Position numbers and translations under genes: made by a program | The notes under the pieces: generated by a model | What the model was told of the DNA's origin: nothing | What the model saw: the letters and a program-made list of their open reading frames with translations, nothing else | The model's database searches: none | Source of the DNA: Fomes fomentarius | Taxonomy: Eukaryota; Basidiomycota; Agaricomycetes; Polyporales; Polyporaceae | Length of the DNA stretch: 64,000 nucleotides | Direction: 5' to 3' | Assembly (NCBI GenBank): GCA_022606135.1 | Contig: JABYQN010000007.1 | Span: 2,356,001-2,420,000 of the forward strand | In this document: in pieces, positions 24,125 to 35,913 of the stretch | Layout: each line of letters starts with the position of its first letter | Numbering within the stretch: the first letter of the stretch is position 1

Positions 24125-24690
24125 CCCGCGGCCATCGTCTACGCGCCCATCCCCCACTCATGGCAAGAAACTACCCTCTCAAGGCGCAATCCACCCCATG
24201 CTCGAGATAGCTCGCCCGCAGGACGCTCTGCCTGATGGTCGATGTCACCTGAATCACCGTACACTCGCTCGCACGTTGGACGCCGCGCGTTCATCCTTCA
24301 CACAACTGTCAATCGAATCACTGCTCCCGCTGATTGCGATGCCGTGCGCCAACACGTTCCGGTCCCAGGAGGAATGACGCCGCACCGGGGCGTTTGTCTT
24401 GGTATATGTGCATGCAAGCAGTCCCGCTGCTTGGTCCGGTTGATTCTTATAAGTTCGAGCAGCTTGCATGCCACAAGTTGCATAATGGTGTGTACCTGCA
24501 TCCGACATGTCGTTGCAGCGTTTGATTCGAAACGGCACGTATGTAGGTCCGTTGAGCTTACTGTCCAGAATTACAGGTAGGAATGCAGGCTCGGACGAGA
24601 CACGACATATGTACGTCGCGAATCGCGCTGCGTTCGAGACGATAAGCATCGTGCAGGTCTGCGCGGGTACAGACTGGGTACAACCGGGCC
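24115..24690 (+). pseudogene. Relic of lactate flavoenzyme gene (promoter and first exons)
   Basis: This stretch aligns, with heavy divergence, to 27898-28530: the shared promoter words (TGGCAAGAAACTA), then a broken exon 1 and exon 2. Translated pieces 'APGRLSWYMCMQAVPLLG', 'VDSYKFEQLACHKL' and 'NAGSDETRHMYVANRAAF' correspond to 'AALGRWSGYMRELFSS', 'VDPDKIEQLARERL' and 'NAGSGETYAANRAAF' of the intact gene at 28.2 kb. No continuous frame remains and the catalytic exons are absent. Confidence 0.7.
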
Positions 24691-27600
24691 GTTAGGTACT
24701 CGCGCGCTATGCCGACGCGTCTTCTCTTCGGGAGTCTTACGACAGGCGCCTCGTCGACTGGCTCCCTCAGTGACTGCCAACAAGCACAACCCACCGACAG
24801 TCCGGTCCTGCAGCAGCGACCCCCCGAGTACTCAAGGATTCAACCCGAACGCAATCACCAGTCTGTCAAGACGAGACATCGCACCCCGTCCCAGTAGCCC
24901 TCGTCGCCGACCCGCCCCCGCAGCACTGACGCTCGCCGACCTCCCTGTCCCCTCGTTCGCCTTCAGTGACATCCGTCCTCTATGCACACCTTTCACAATT
25001 CTTTCCCAATCCCGATTTCACATGATACGTACTAGTGTTCCGCTGTGCTTTGAAGCGTACTTATAACCGCGACTCGTCACTCGGCTAACGCCTCTTTCTC
25101 TCATCTTATTGACTGGGGCTCGCGTAGGTAGGTACTTTCCAAACACAAGTGACTATCTTCCCTGCCTTGTCCACTCTCTCCGAATCGGCGGCTCCCCGCC
25201 TGCGAGCAGCGCCTACTCATGCCACACACTGTCAGTCGACTGCGCGATGTTACATCGAGGTATGGTCCACGAACATCGTCACTACAGAGACACTGCACTG
25301 TGTGAAGTATGTAGAATGCGGTGGCTGGATAGGGACATGGAGCAAACATTGTATATATGGAGAATTGTACGTTACCGCCTGAGGAATGTGCTACTTCTGA
25401 TCATGGCGGGCTGGAAACAGAACTATCTCGATGAGGAGTCATCATGATGGTTGGACCAGTGGTCGATCGCGTGACTCGCGTCCCTGTATATGCGCTTCCA
25501 TAGGCATACTCAGTGGTGGGTACAGGTTGACGACGAGGAGGCGGAGTGGTGGCAAATTAAGGATCTCTCTTCTACCCCCCGGAGTCCTGGGTGGCAGGAG
25601 CGGGGTCACTATTTCGAGATAGCAAATAGGGTGCGAGGATAAAGAAGAGGACTAGTAATATGGACGAATGAGGGAGTCCCCGCACTTCTGGCATGCTCCA
25701 TTCTACTCGGTATCTGCCCCGTTGTGCGGTTAGTGTTCACCGTGTTATTCCAGATATGTGAATGGAAAATAAACAGGGATGAGGCAGAATCGCGCCACCC
25801 GACCCCGTTATTGAGGTACCTCGAAGCGGGTAGCGAATAGCGAGATAACGAACAGCGAATATCGTTCTTCATCGACGTGGAGCATAGCTAGATATTCCGG
25901 CTCTTTGCTAGCACTGTCTTGGGGTTGTGAATAAAGGAATCCCAGGCTTTGGGTGGGTCCTGACCACGCCAAAGAACGATGGCACCCCCGAGTCTACCAA
26001 CGATTAAAGGCTCACTCGACGTGGGTAGTGTCGACCTCAAAAATCTCAAACCAAGATAGATTACGATCATGAATGTTGGGACAAGCGAGTACCACTCAAT
26101 GACTGTTCTGCGAGTGAAGCTGACTAACCCCTCGGAAGCGTGGGGGCAGAGGGTACGGTTGCGGAGGTAGCCCAATGATCTGGATGAACCACATGATGAA
26201 CCAAACAAAGGCTGCTGCAGTGATCTTGACATAAATTCATAAATATTTATATTCGTGGTCTGACGCTACTACATACCATGGATCCGGATATTGACGTCTT
26301 AGAGATGCGGTCTGGCTCTATGACTCCAGCACCCGGATAATGTCAATGACTTGATGGGACCACAATTTACAGTACGCGTTAGATGTCCCGTTGCACACCC
26401 CCTCTTCTAAGCATATATACAACCACCAGTTTGCTCGATGCCTTGTGTACCTACCAATCCCGGAGACCGAGAAAACGGGATTGGTGCGTAGCATGGGCGG
26501 ATACGATGCAGTGGTAGTAGCGTGAGGGAAAGGAGAAGCAGGCAAGCAGGTGAGCAAGTTCCACGAGGAGGTGGGCGAGGATCGTGAAGAGAATGGATAT
26601 CTATATGTCAATGTCATTTCAAGTTCTCTTTCCACAGCCACATGTATGGGCCCTCGATGCGTAATAGATTGCAATTTCATCCGGGGGTCAGCTCTAATAC
26701 CCAGTGATAACTTCATATATTAGCAGGTACTCCCTTCTAGTATCCATAGGTCCGCGTTATCGACTCGGATGAGATGAAAGACTGTTTTCGAGAGGATGGC
26801 GCAGCACCACTGCTGTCTATAGGTATCCGGATGAGAGCCCTCAATCAATTGAGGTGCTGCAGATGCACATTAATCTCCGATCATCAGCCGCAGACGGTGG
26901 GGTCGCCCTAGCTCGGGAGATGGCTAAGTCAAGCTCTAGTGCTGACCTCGTCGTGGCCCTGTACATGCTGTATGCGCCCTCTCTCCTCTCGCTGACTAAG
27001 CGAACCCTAACCTCTCGATCCTCCTCGCGTCTCTCCCTCGCGTCCTCTGGTAGCGCCCTCTATATCCTACTCCAACGGCATGAAGACAGAATGAGGGTTG
27101 TGAATCATATTGCTGCGCGGCCTGATGCAGTGTGGACCCCGTTCGGAGTCCACTGGCAGGGGGTGCATTATGTACATGCCACTCCAGGCGCCGGGCGGGC
27201 CGGGCTGTCCGCAGAACGTCACTCAGAGTCAGACCTTGAAACTTTCAGATCACCAAAACAGACGTTCAGAGCCTGCGCATCAACCTCCTGGAGAACGCCT
27301 TGAGACGCCTGGCCAGTATGTACATCACCTGAGAGCTCTGGGTGAGAGAGAGCCCGAGGTTTGCTCAGGACAAGGCTACCATCACAGGGAGTCGGGTTGC
27401 AAGGAGGAGGGCTGTGGTATGTCGATGGCATGAGCTAGTCATAGCGGCCTAGTGAGGTACGTATGTGACGACCACGCTTGTGATTCAGTATCGCTGGACA
27501 CACCCAAAATCGTCATATCCTCTACTACCCTGACAGCTCATTCAATGCATTTGATCTCGTCTTCAGCCGTCGTCTTCAGAGCAGCAACAAACAACGCACG

Positions 27601-28199
27601 GCAGGCATCGCTCGGACGGTCTGGAGGACTTCCGGAGGAGCCACAACGGCTTCAGGTACGTCACACCGTGTCGCTTGGAGAGAGTACAGATTTATAAAAG
27701 GCATCTATTCTTAAATGAAGGCGCAACTTCTGTACCTTGAAAGCCCCGACAGTCCAAGATGGCTTCCCTCCCTCACCATCGGTCTTCATAGGTCGCGATC
27801 CACCCAGCCACCAACTGTCAGAAGCACTACTGCGGGCGCCGGCCTGTGAGCGCGTGAACATGAAGAAGACGTTCATGAATCATGGGAATTCATCTTTGGA
27901 CTCGGACCCATGACCTCAGACTACGCGCTCACACCACACTCGCGGCAAGAAACTATCCCTCTACCTCGTGAGGCCTGAGTTACCGATCATACGCTCTGCT
28001 GGCTGAGGCTAGCTCCCTCCACCTTGGATGCCGGTAAGGTTTATACCGCCTGGCTGGGACGGCGGACTGCGTGCGGAGTGCCGCTGCCTAGAATACCCAT
28101 ACCTATTATATTCAACTAGTTGCGAATCGCACGCCGCACGTTCCCCCTACGCCCTTCCTCACCTCACAATCATCGCAATCGTTGCCCTGCCCGGTCGCG
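24691..28199. other. Gene-poor 3.5 kb with possible membrane-protein relics; promoter at right end
   Basis: I could not assemble a gene. On the minus strand near 25670-25610 the peptide 'SILLVLFFILAPYLLSRN' resembles the helix-plus-basic motif of the small membrane proteins at 19.4 and 22.0 kb. A weaker match lies near 26600-26540 ('ISILFTILAHLLVELAHLL'). Both lack a first exon and look like relics. A plus-strand frame of 149 codons at 26854-27303 has no recognisable features. From about 27900 to 28199 lies the promoter of the flavoenzyme gene, which is repeated in decayed form at 24.1 and 54.7 kb. Confidence 0.4.
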
Positions 28200-29976
28200 A
28201 TGTCCGCCCAAGCAAACTCAGAGCTCGAGCTTCCCAGAACGTACGGCGCCGCGCTAGGGCGGTGGTCCGGGTACATGCGCGAGCTGTTCTCCTCCAGACA
28301 GCCTCCTCCATTGGGATCGGTCGATCCAGATAAGATTGAGCAGCTCGCGCGGGAGAGACTGCGGGATCATTCAGGTGCGTGGTACCTCACGCAGCGTATG
28401 GTGCCGCAAGATCGTGACTTGGTCGGAAACGGCGGCACCTTGTAGGTTCATTCAACTTCGTGTTCGGGAATGCGGGCTCTGGAGAGACGTACGCGGCGAA
28501 CCGCGCGGCATTCAAGCGATGGCAGATCGTGCCCCGGATGCTGCGCGATGTCACCTACCGCAACATCGAGGTATAGCCACCTTGCGTGCAGCTGGTTCCG
28601 ATCCGTTCTTACTCGGGGTGTACAGACCACGCTGTTTGGGGTCAAGTACCCTGCCCCGCTTCTCATCGCGCCCATCGGGGTACAGGGTCTCATGCACGAG
28701 GACGGTGAGCTAGCCACCGCGCGTGCCGCAGAGTCACTGGGTATCCCCATGATCCTCAGTGGCGCAGCTTCGCGCTCGCTCGAGGCGGTCGCGAAAGCCA
28801 ACGGGAATGGTCATCGCTGGTTCCAGCTCTACTGGTACGTGTGCCCTTCCTGCGAAGCCGAACAAGCAGCCGCTCACCGTCCCGCAGGCCAGTCAAGGAC
28901 GAATTCACGCTCTCCATCCTCTCGCGCGCGAAGGCAAGTGGGTACTCCGCCCTCATCGTCACCGTCGACACTATGGCCGTTGGCTGGCGCCCGTTCGATG
29001 TCGACACCTCCTTCCTGCCCTTCATACATAGCGTCGGGTGCCAAGTCGCGCTCTCCGATCCCGCGTTCATGAAGGCGCAGGGCCTCGACGCGTTCACGGA
29101 CGCAGAGTCGACGCCGGAGTTTCCGTACGACCCGCGCAAGGTGGACGAGCTGGACAAGAACGGGGACGCGAAGACGAAGAAGCTGATCGAGCTCGCGGGG
29201 GCGTGGGGCGGGCAGGCTGTGAACGGCGTCTTTAGGACGTGGGAGCACGTCAGGTTCCTCAGGCAGAACTGGGACGGGCCGCTCATCCTTAAGGGCATCC
29301 TGAGCGTCGAGGTAAGGGTTGTCGGTTTGCAAGGGTGTAGAGAGAGAGCTTAGGGCTGACGATTGCGATCGTCCAGGATGCGGAGATCGCGGTGGACGAG
29401 GGCATCGACGGCTTCATTGTCTCCAATCACGGTACGTCTCATGTCATATAAGTACGATGCGCGCAGAATGCGGCTTTCCCGGCGTGTACTTCCGCGAACC
29501 AGACTTACTTTCGAAATCGACAGGCGGACGCCAGATCGACGGCTCGATCTCCTCTCTGCTCGCGCTCGAGCGCATCATGCAGTCTCCGAAGGTCAAGGCC
29601 GCCCAGGCGAGCGGCAAGCTGACCGTCCTCTTCGACTCGGGCATCCGCTCCGGCGCGGATATCTTCCGTGCCATCGCGCTCGGGGCGCAAGGCGTGCTGC
29701 GTGAGTCGTTGTCCCGTCCTTACTTACACACCACCTCGTCTACCTTCGGGAGAGGACGGTGGTTGGCAGTGGGATAAGACAGTGCACTGACGTTTCTGTT
29801 CCGAAGTGGGTCGTACATACGCCTATGCGCTCGCTATCGCCGGGCAGGCGGGCGTCGAGTCCCTCGTCAAGAGCATCCTTGCAGATTTCGAGCTCTCACT
29901 CGGGCTGGCTGGCTTCAAGAACATCGCAGAGATCCAGGGGAAGGCCGGAGAGGTCACGATCAAGGTCAAGCAATGA
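28200..29976 (+). CDS. FMN-dependent alpha-hydroxyacid dehydrogenase (lactate dehydrogenase / 2-monooxygenase family)
   Basis: The enzyme oxidises L-lactate or a related 2-hydroxy acid using FMN. Seven exons close in frame to 444 aa: 28200-28374, 28446-28570, 28626-28834, 28888-29311, 29377-29431, 29524-29700 and 29807-29976. Visible features are 'YPAPLLIAPIGVQGLMHEDGE', 'WFQLYW', 'SALIVTVDT', 'LILKGILSVEDAE', the active-site signature SNHGGRQIDG (catalytic His; split by the intron at 29432), 'VLFDSGIRSGADIFRAIALGA' for FMN phosphate binding, and 'GRTYAYALAIAGQAG'. No cytochrome b5 domain precedes it, so it is not a flavocytochrome b2. The long loop before the catalytic His resembles fungal proteins labelled lactate 2-monooxygenase, so the exact reaction is open. 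Two broken relatives lie at 24.1 and 54.7 kb. Confidence 0.92.
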
Positions 29977-30269
29977 TTAGCACTCGGGGTTGTTGGGTCA
30001 CGCATATACCGTGTACATCGTAGGACCTCTGACAGTATTCCTGGACACGAAGACCGTGTGGTATTCGTTTCAGTTGCCATGTCAAGCACATCTCTTCCAC
30101 GTTCTCCACCACCCAAACCCCACAGCTCCCCACACTCGGAATGCGAGTCCACATTCTAACATCGGTCCGACACTTTTTATTGATCGCATATGTGTGGACG
30201 ATCACTCAGTCCAGCGAGAGCATACCTTTCAATCACGATTCAATGGTACTACGTCAGATTCGGATACTG

Positions 30270-30560
30270 AGGACCTACTGTGTCGCTTGGGCGGAACACC
30301 GGCCGCAGTCAGGAGCCTGTTCTCATCAACGGTACCGAGCGCGGTATCCTTCTGACGCAGGAGCTCGGCCCGCTCCGCACCAGCTGCCACCTTATTGACC
30401 TTGAGTCCTGTCGTTTCCCTGGACGCGGTCGTGTCATATTCCTATAACGCATGTGCGCCCCATCAACATCATCGTGCACTCTCTACAACATATCACAGCA
30501 CTCTATCCTGACACTCACCGTGGAAGTTTCGCCCAAACATACTTCTCCCACACATGATGT
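30270..30560 (-). pseudogene. CYP505 fragment, FMN-FAD linker region
   Basis: Read on the minus strand this gives 'YDTTASRETTGL', 'VAAGAERAELLRQKDTALG' and 'ENRLLTAAGVPPKRHS', closely matching the linker of the CYP505 copy at 41.3-45.7 kb ('RAELLRQKDTALGTV', 'ENRLLTAPGAPPKRH'). The neighbouring exon with 'FAQT' splice context also aligns (to 42650-42920). No P450 or NADPH domain adjoins it, so it is an orphan piece. Confidence 0.75.
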
Positions 30561-30667
30561 CGATAATTGCACAAATGCACTGACGAGTAGGATCTAAGGG
30601 CGGCTAGGGAACGAGAGTCGAGCGTCGGAAGTCGATGATGAGGGTCGGGAGTCGAAATTCGAGCAGA

Positions 30668-30826
30668 CTCAGTATAGCGGATGTATCTGCGGGGGATCTG
30701 AACCTCTCGCGGATACATCAGCTGATGTATCCTCGCCCATCATGTCCAAAGCCACTGTATAGCGGATGTATCTGCGGATACATCTGCCAAGGTTGAAAAT
30801 GTTAAGGATACATCCGATATACTGAG
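30668..30826. mobile_element. Short MITE-like inverted-repeat element
   Basis: The ends are inverted copies of about 20 bp: CTCAGTATAGCGGATGTATC on the left and, read inward from the right, CTCAGTATATCGGATGTATC. The interior holds further copies of the words GGATGTATCTG and CGGATACATC. At about 159 bp with no coding capacity it fits a non-autonomous DNA element. A target-site duplication is not obvious. Confidence 0.5.
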
Positions 30827-31582
30827 AACCTACGAAAGTCACTAGGCGCTAGTCAAGTTGAGAGCCGAAAGTCGAGAATTGAAGGCGGATACGGGGGAAA
30901 ATCTCGCATATATTTGAGTGTTAGCTACTACACCTTGTGTATATATGGAGGTCCATGGCCGAGGAATGCGATAGAAAAAGCTAGAAAACTGAGAGGCGCG
31001 GATAAGCTAATACGGATCATAAGTGATAAGCTCGGAGTTGCAGCACATAGCTCGAGCAAGCGGACAGAATCTCGGTGATATTCGTATAGCGCGGAACACG
31101 AGGGCTTTGCACAGTGAATAAGGGTGCGAAGAGGTCGTACTAGGGGGTGGCATGTCACTGGCAGAGAACGGAAGGATTGGAGAATGGACGATAGTGGTTG
31201 GCTGCCAGAGACATCGGGCTGGTTCTCAGACTGTCGCTGATGTGCAAGGTGGTTCAGACAGACAAATTGCGCAATGCGCGAGACTTGGGGGTAGCAGATG
31301 TGGAGGCTTGTTGTGATGGTGCCGCCGTGAGTCAGTTGGTTCGTCAGGGGAACCGCGGCTTTGTTCGAGCAAAATCTGAAGCTCGGCCTGGGGTCGGTGG
31401 GTGTCCGTTGAGCGGCACATGCGTAGAGTGTCAAGTAAGTACGTTGGCAGCGGTGAGTCGTATTTAGGAGTTGCGTCGGACGGCGGCTTGCCGATGCGCC
31501 CTTCGATTATGTACCAACTGTGTCCGACTTACCAGACACAGCACATCAAAATTCAGCATACAACTTGTATTCAAGAAGATTG

Positions 31583-31628
31583 TAGTCGGATATACAGCCC
31601 TTTCATTAGTCGGATATACAGCCCTTTC
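31583..31628. repeat. 24-bp tandem duplication
   Basis: The 22-bp word starting TAGTCGGATATACAGCCC occurs twice in tandem with a 24-bp period (31583 and 31607). No coding context is seen. Confidence 0.85.
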
Positions 31629-31879
31629 CCAATTATACGGTTTACGACTTGCAATCATGCTTGGACTGTGGGCAGAACAATGGGCTCAACACTGCTACGT
31701 CCGAGTCGCATGCTGTGCTCTTTCTTGCCCTGAGCAGTCAACACACTGTATAGAGCTAGTAATTCAAGGCCACAACAAAATGTAAAGGTAGAGTGGTTGG
31801 GATGAAGACGTCTCTTTTGTCCGAAGACATATGAGACCTAAAGGCCTCACGCCTGACTATGTATGTACGGATACATCCG

Positions 31880-32390
31880 CGTCACTCAGACTGCTCTCCC
31901 AGCGAGTCCCCTGCTAGAAGCGACGAAGACGGGATAGCGAAGAGACGGGGCTTGTTCTTTCGCGGGATGGCGTGGATGCAGAAGTTGTGGGGCTTGACGA
32001 TGAGCGTTTGCTTCAGCTCGAGCTCGTGCTCGTGCATCTGGTGGTCCTTGATGAGATCGAACTTGAATCACTGGAGGATGAGAATGAAAGTGAACGATGG
32101 CACAGCCCTGTATGATACGACACTCAGTACCCTTTTTCCTAAGCCGCCGTATGAGACAACTCACGATGCATCCTCGCATGCCATACCCGAAAGGTTGCCG
32201 AGCGTTAGACTACGGGCTTGGAGGTCAACAAATCGATGTATAGATGCAAGGTGTGTTAAGTGCGCACCGGAAGCGCCTCGAATTTCCCCCATCCAACATA
32301 CGCTCAAGGACAGAACTGCTCTGCCTGCATATCTATCATCGCACCTGCATGCACCGAAACCGCGTACATCTATCTTCACCTCATATCTTC
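31880..32390 (-). pseudogene. CYP505 fragment, heme-binding region and P450 end
   Basis: On the minus strand this encodes remnants of the P450 domain end: 'FGYGMRGCI' (heme-ligand loop, around 32185) followed by a GTGAGT donor. Further down are 'ELELKQTL', 'VKPHNFCIHAIPRKNKPRL' and 'AIPSSSLLAGDS', all matching the second CYP505 at 43.4-43.8 kb. Upstream P450 exons and the reductase are missing. The part around 32200-32390 is shared with block D at 51262-51460. Confidence 0.8.
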
Positions 32391-32492
32391 GGTCGGACTG
32401 CTCCAACAATGGAGGCCTCCGCTAAGGCTCGGCGATCAGAGTAGTACCGTAGAGCAACCGTGACAATGGCGGCTGCGCCGTCCACAAATACA

Positions 32493-32706
32493 GTGTGGAC
32501 GGTCTCGAACCTGGGACAAAGGGCTGTGGTCGCAACACGTGGCCAAACAGCCACAAATGAACGTCATCAAGCGCCCACTTCCAAGTTCCAACCACCCTCC
32601 AACCAACTGCGTGGTCGGTCCTCGTGCTTGGGCCTTTGACTCTCCTGCCTAATTTGACTCACAAAGGACTACGGATTCCGTGGCTAGAGTCTCTCCTTAT
32701 ATAAAA
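32493..32706 (+). promoter_or_regulatory. FunK1 no. 4 promoter
   Basis: The motif GTGTGGACGGTCTCGA is at 32493-32508, followed by GGGCTGTGGTCGCAACACGT, and the TATA box TATATAAAA is at 32698-32706, about 70 bp before the ATG. The same order and spacing occur before the FunK1 genes at 16.2 and 51.9 kb. Confidence 0.7.
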
Positions 32707-32770
32707 CCTAGCTCAGTGCACTGAACCGTAAGCTTCCCGCCTCTCTTTTCCTTCTCCACTCCCGTTCACC

Positions 32771-35334
32771 ATGACGAGCACTCAGGCTGCCCCTCAGAGC
32801 GCATCTCCTCGAAAGGGCCCAGTACATAATTCCTTCTCCACTGGACGTGTTCTCGCCGAGCAGAAGCGCAAACACATCCGGCTGTCTATGTTCAGCAAGA
32901 TGGAAAGGTCATCGTTCAACACCTTCATGGACAAGTACGTGCAGTACGACGGTGTCATCCCCGACGACAACTACTTCGCTGGTCTCTTCGACGAAGTTCC
33001 TTTTGGTCGAGGTCAAGAGGCACGCATGTACGCTCCCTTCGTGAGTCTTTGACATCGTATCCCGTATGCACCGCTTCTAACCGTCGATCTACTCGCCGAT
33101 GCCGCCACTGCAGGAGACAGCTGTGAACAAAGGCGACATAACCGGAAATTTCACTCTGGTATCCACGACCAGCAAACCAGACCCCACGGACGAGACGGGA
33201 CAGAAGATGGATAGTGCTATGTACCGGAAGGGACACTCTCCCCCCTCGAATGGCCAAACGGACTGGAGCAAGGTCGAACTTTCCTGTGAGCTGAAGGCTA
33301 CGGACGTCAAGGACGATCCCTTCGACGACAGTAAGGGGCACAAAACCTACTTTCCGGCGAGTTCCGACAAACGCAGGCACAACCTCGGTCAGATCATGTC
33401 TTACGCCACCCTCGTCTTCGATAGACAGCACCGCACCCACCACTTCACCGTCGTCATCCTCGGTTCCATGGCTCGCCTCATACGATGGGACCGCTCAGGC
33501 ATGGTCTTCACGGAGAAGTTCAACTACAAGACCGAGCCCCACAAGCTGGGTAGATTCCTCTGGTGCTTCTCACGGCTGACGCCTGCGCAACGTGGTCACG
33601 ACCCTACCGTCACTCCTGTCGTTCCTGGCAGCGGTGATCATGAGCTCATGCTTCGCCGCGCTAAGAATCCACGCAAGGTCAACGGTCGCCCTGTCGGCGA
33701 GCACGCCCGTGAAGCTTTCGAGGATTCGCTCAAGGAAGACTGGCCATGGTTCAAGATGAGCGTACATGACACAGCCGGCGAACGGAAGCTCCTCGTCGGT
33801 AAGCCTAACTTTATCGCTGCTGGTTTAGCCGGTCGCGGAACACGTGGATACGTTGCTGTCGACTTGGCGGATTCCGAAGGACCGTTTGTCTACCTGAAGG
33901 ATGCTTGGAGAGTCGACCACGAGCGCATGAAGAAGGAGGGCGACGTTCTCGCCGAACTCAACGCGGCTAAGGTTCCACACATCCCGACCTTGCACTGCCA
34001 TGGAGACGTTCCGGGCCAGCGAACGCAGACGCAAGACTTCTGGAAGGAGACCAACAAGACGTCAGCGCCATGTCCATTCAAGAGTCACCATCATTATCGC
34101 ATAGTGGTAAAGGAGGTAGGATTACCACTGAGCGAATTCAAGAACGGCAAGCAGCTCATCCAGCTGTTGCTGGACTGCCTTAAAGGTACGTTCATTTTGT
34201 CGTCGTTTGTGCGCGTTGTGGCACTCAATGGCTGAGTTATGTAGCGCACCTTTCTGCATACCGAGCAGGATATTTGCATCGCGACATCAGCGCCGGTAAT
34301 ATTCTGATCTATATACGAGAGGTGGACGGTTCCACAGCGGAGGTCGAGGGGCTTCTTACCGACTGGGAGCTCGCCAAGCGCACGGATGACAAGTCCCAGG
34401 AGCCGCGACAACTCGACCGCACGGTACGTAAGGCTTACACAGTTCATCCACACCATGCACTCAGCTTCGCCTGTAGGGAACGTGGCAATTCACCTCTGTG
34501 TTCGCGTCGAACGACGCAAAGAAGCCTATCAAGATACCGGATGAACTCGAGTCTCTTCTCTACGTCCTGCTCTACTTCGCTTTCCACTATCTTCCTCACA
34601 ACTGCATCAGTCTCGAAGACTTCATGTCTTCGTTCTTCGATGACGCACAGCAGGCCGGACTTGACTTCTTCTGCGGGGAGAAGAAGCAGGCGACCATTGC
34701 GACAGGGGTACTCAGGATGACGGGCGGGAAACCGATTGTCTTCCTGCGCAAGCCGCTCGATGCAAAGACCAACACGACGTCGACTTCTACTTCCGGATCG
34801 CAGGGCTCCGTCTCCACGGACGGATCTTCTGTTGCGGCACCAGCATCAGCTCCCGACGTCTTCGACTGCCTTCCATCTGCCCCAGCGGCCATCCCTCGCG
34901 CCCTCGTTCACCCTATCAACGACATCGTTTGCAGTTTGCTCGAGTTGTTCCAAGCGTACTACCAAGTTCACATGCCAAAGACCGAAGCTCACAATACCTT
35001 GACGGACGTTCGGGATGCGCCAGAAGACGAGAACACGGCGTTCTGGGGGAGGACGGTACTCAGAGAGGTCGCTGTTCTGCCTGAGCTCATTCCCAGAGCT
35101 GCTCTTCTCGAGGACCACATGGAGTTCGGCAAGATTCTTGCTTCACGAATGGCCAAGGACGATTGGCCGGAGAACGACAAACAGCGTGACCAGGTGGATC
35201 CTCACTGGCACAAGCAACAAGAGACTCTGAACCTGAAGCGCGCTAACCTTCACGAGGGCGAGTTCGAGACGCCACGGGGCAAAAAGCCAGCAACAGGTAA
35301 CGTCCCCAAGTCGATGCCAACTTCTCGTGGATAA
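32771..35334 (+). CDS. FunK1-type protein kinase no. 4, intact
   Basis: Exons 32771-33040, 33114-34185, 34245-34423 and 34477-35334 close in frame to 792 aa. The leader 'MTSTQAAPQSASPRKGPVHN' is followed by the helical 'FNTFMDKYVQYDGVIPDDN', 'RQHRTHHFTVVILGSMARL', 'YRIVVKEVGLPLSEF', the catalytic loop 'YLHRDISAGNILIY', 'LTDWELAK', 'GTWQF' and 'IPDELESLLYVLLY'. The C-terminal part ends 'VPKSMPTSRG'. All expected kinase residues are in place. The DWE variant of DFG is shared by all copies that reach this region. The C6 run at 33240-33245 is the site where the sister copy at 51.9 kb has lost a base. Confidence 0.92.
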
Positions 35335-35477
35335 GCGGCGAGCAGGTTTCTCCCTATCATCATTTCCTTCTACCGTGATTTCTCCTCTGTATACTGTTCC
35401 CCTGCTCATCTTGATGTTTCGCCTACAATACGACTGGTTGGTTCCCTTGTAATAGATCTTTCGTATTTCTGAGTCCG

Positions 35478-35495
35478 GCGCAAGCAAGCTTGCGC
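35478..35495 (+). terminator. 3'-flank hairpin
   Basis: The palindrome GCGCAAGCAAGCTTGCGC (8-bp arms, 2-nt loop) lies about 145 bp after the FunK1 no. 4 stop. It recurs at 54583-54600. It may influence mRNA 3' ends, but that role is inference. Confidence 0.4.
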
Positions 35496-35576
35496 ACAAG
35501 TATGCTCTTGAAATCGTGATGCCTCCATCCCGATACTCGTGACAATTCACATTCAGGATGGCTTGGTAGCAACAAG

Positions 35577-35913
35577 AGGCTCGTCATGGCGTTTTGTCCT
35601 CGAGGCGAGTGTTGATGATTGAGTACTTAGTAGTACAGTGTCAGATGAGAAGATTACTTGCAGTCCGCCTGCCAGTTCCGCTCAAGAAGCGGCTGCCGAT
35701 CATTCGAGTTTGAACGTTTGAACGTCCACACCGTGGCCACAACAGCTTCGTACTATATCAACTTCTTTGCTCTGGCATGGTGAATCGTCAGCCGAGTCCG
35801 CTGCTCTCTTTATCAACTTGTTACTTCTAACCCTTTCACTCATAATGGCTGTCCGCTTTTCCGATACATCAGGGAACAAAGACGTGGCATGACGGACTCC
35901 GAGTCGCTCAGAA
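35577..35913. other. Intergenic, no gene seen
   Basis: This is the 3' flank between the end of block C and the stop of the convergent first CYP505 gene. Confidence 0.5.

Larger units (their letters stand above)
30964..35576 (+). repeat. Segmental duplication, block C (FunK1 no. 4 unit)
   Basis: This block is nearly identical to 50871-54682. Homology begins at TAGAAAAAGCTAGAAAAC and ends at GGCTTGGTAGCAACAAGA. Relative to the other copy it has about 850 bp extra (roughly 31347-32196). Both blocks carry FunK1 with its promoter and 3' hairpin. Confidence 0.85.
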
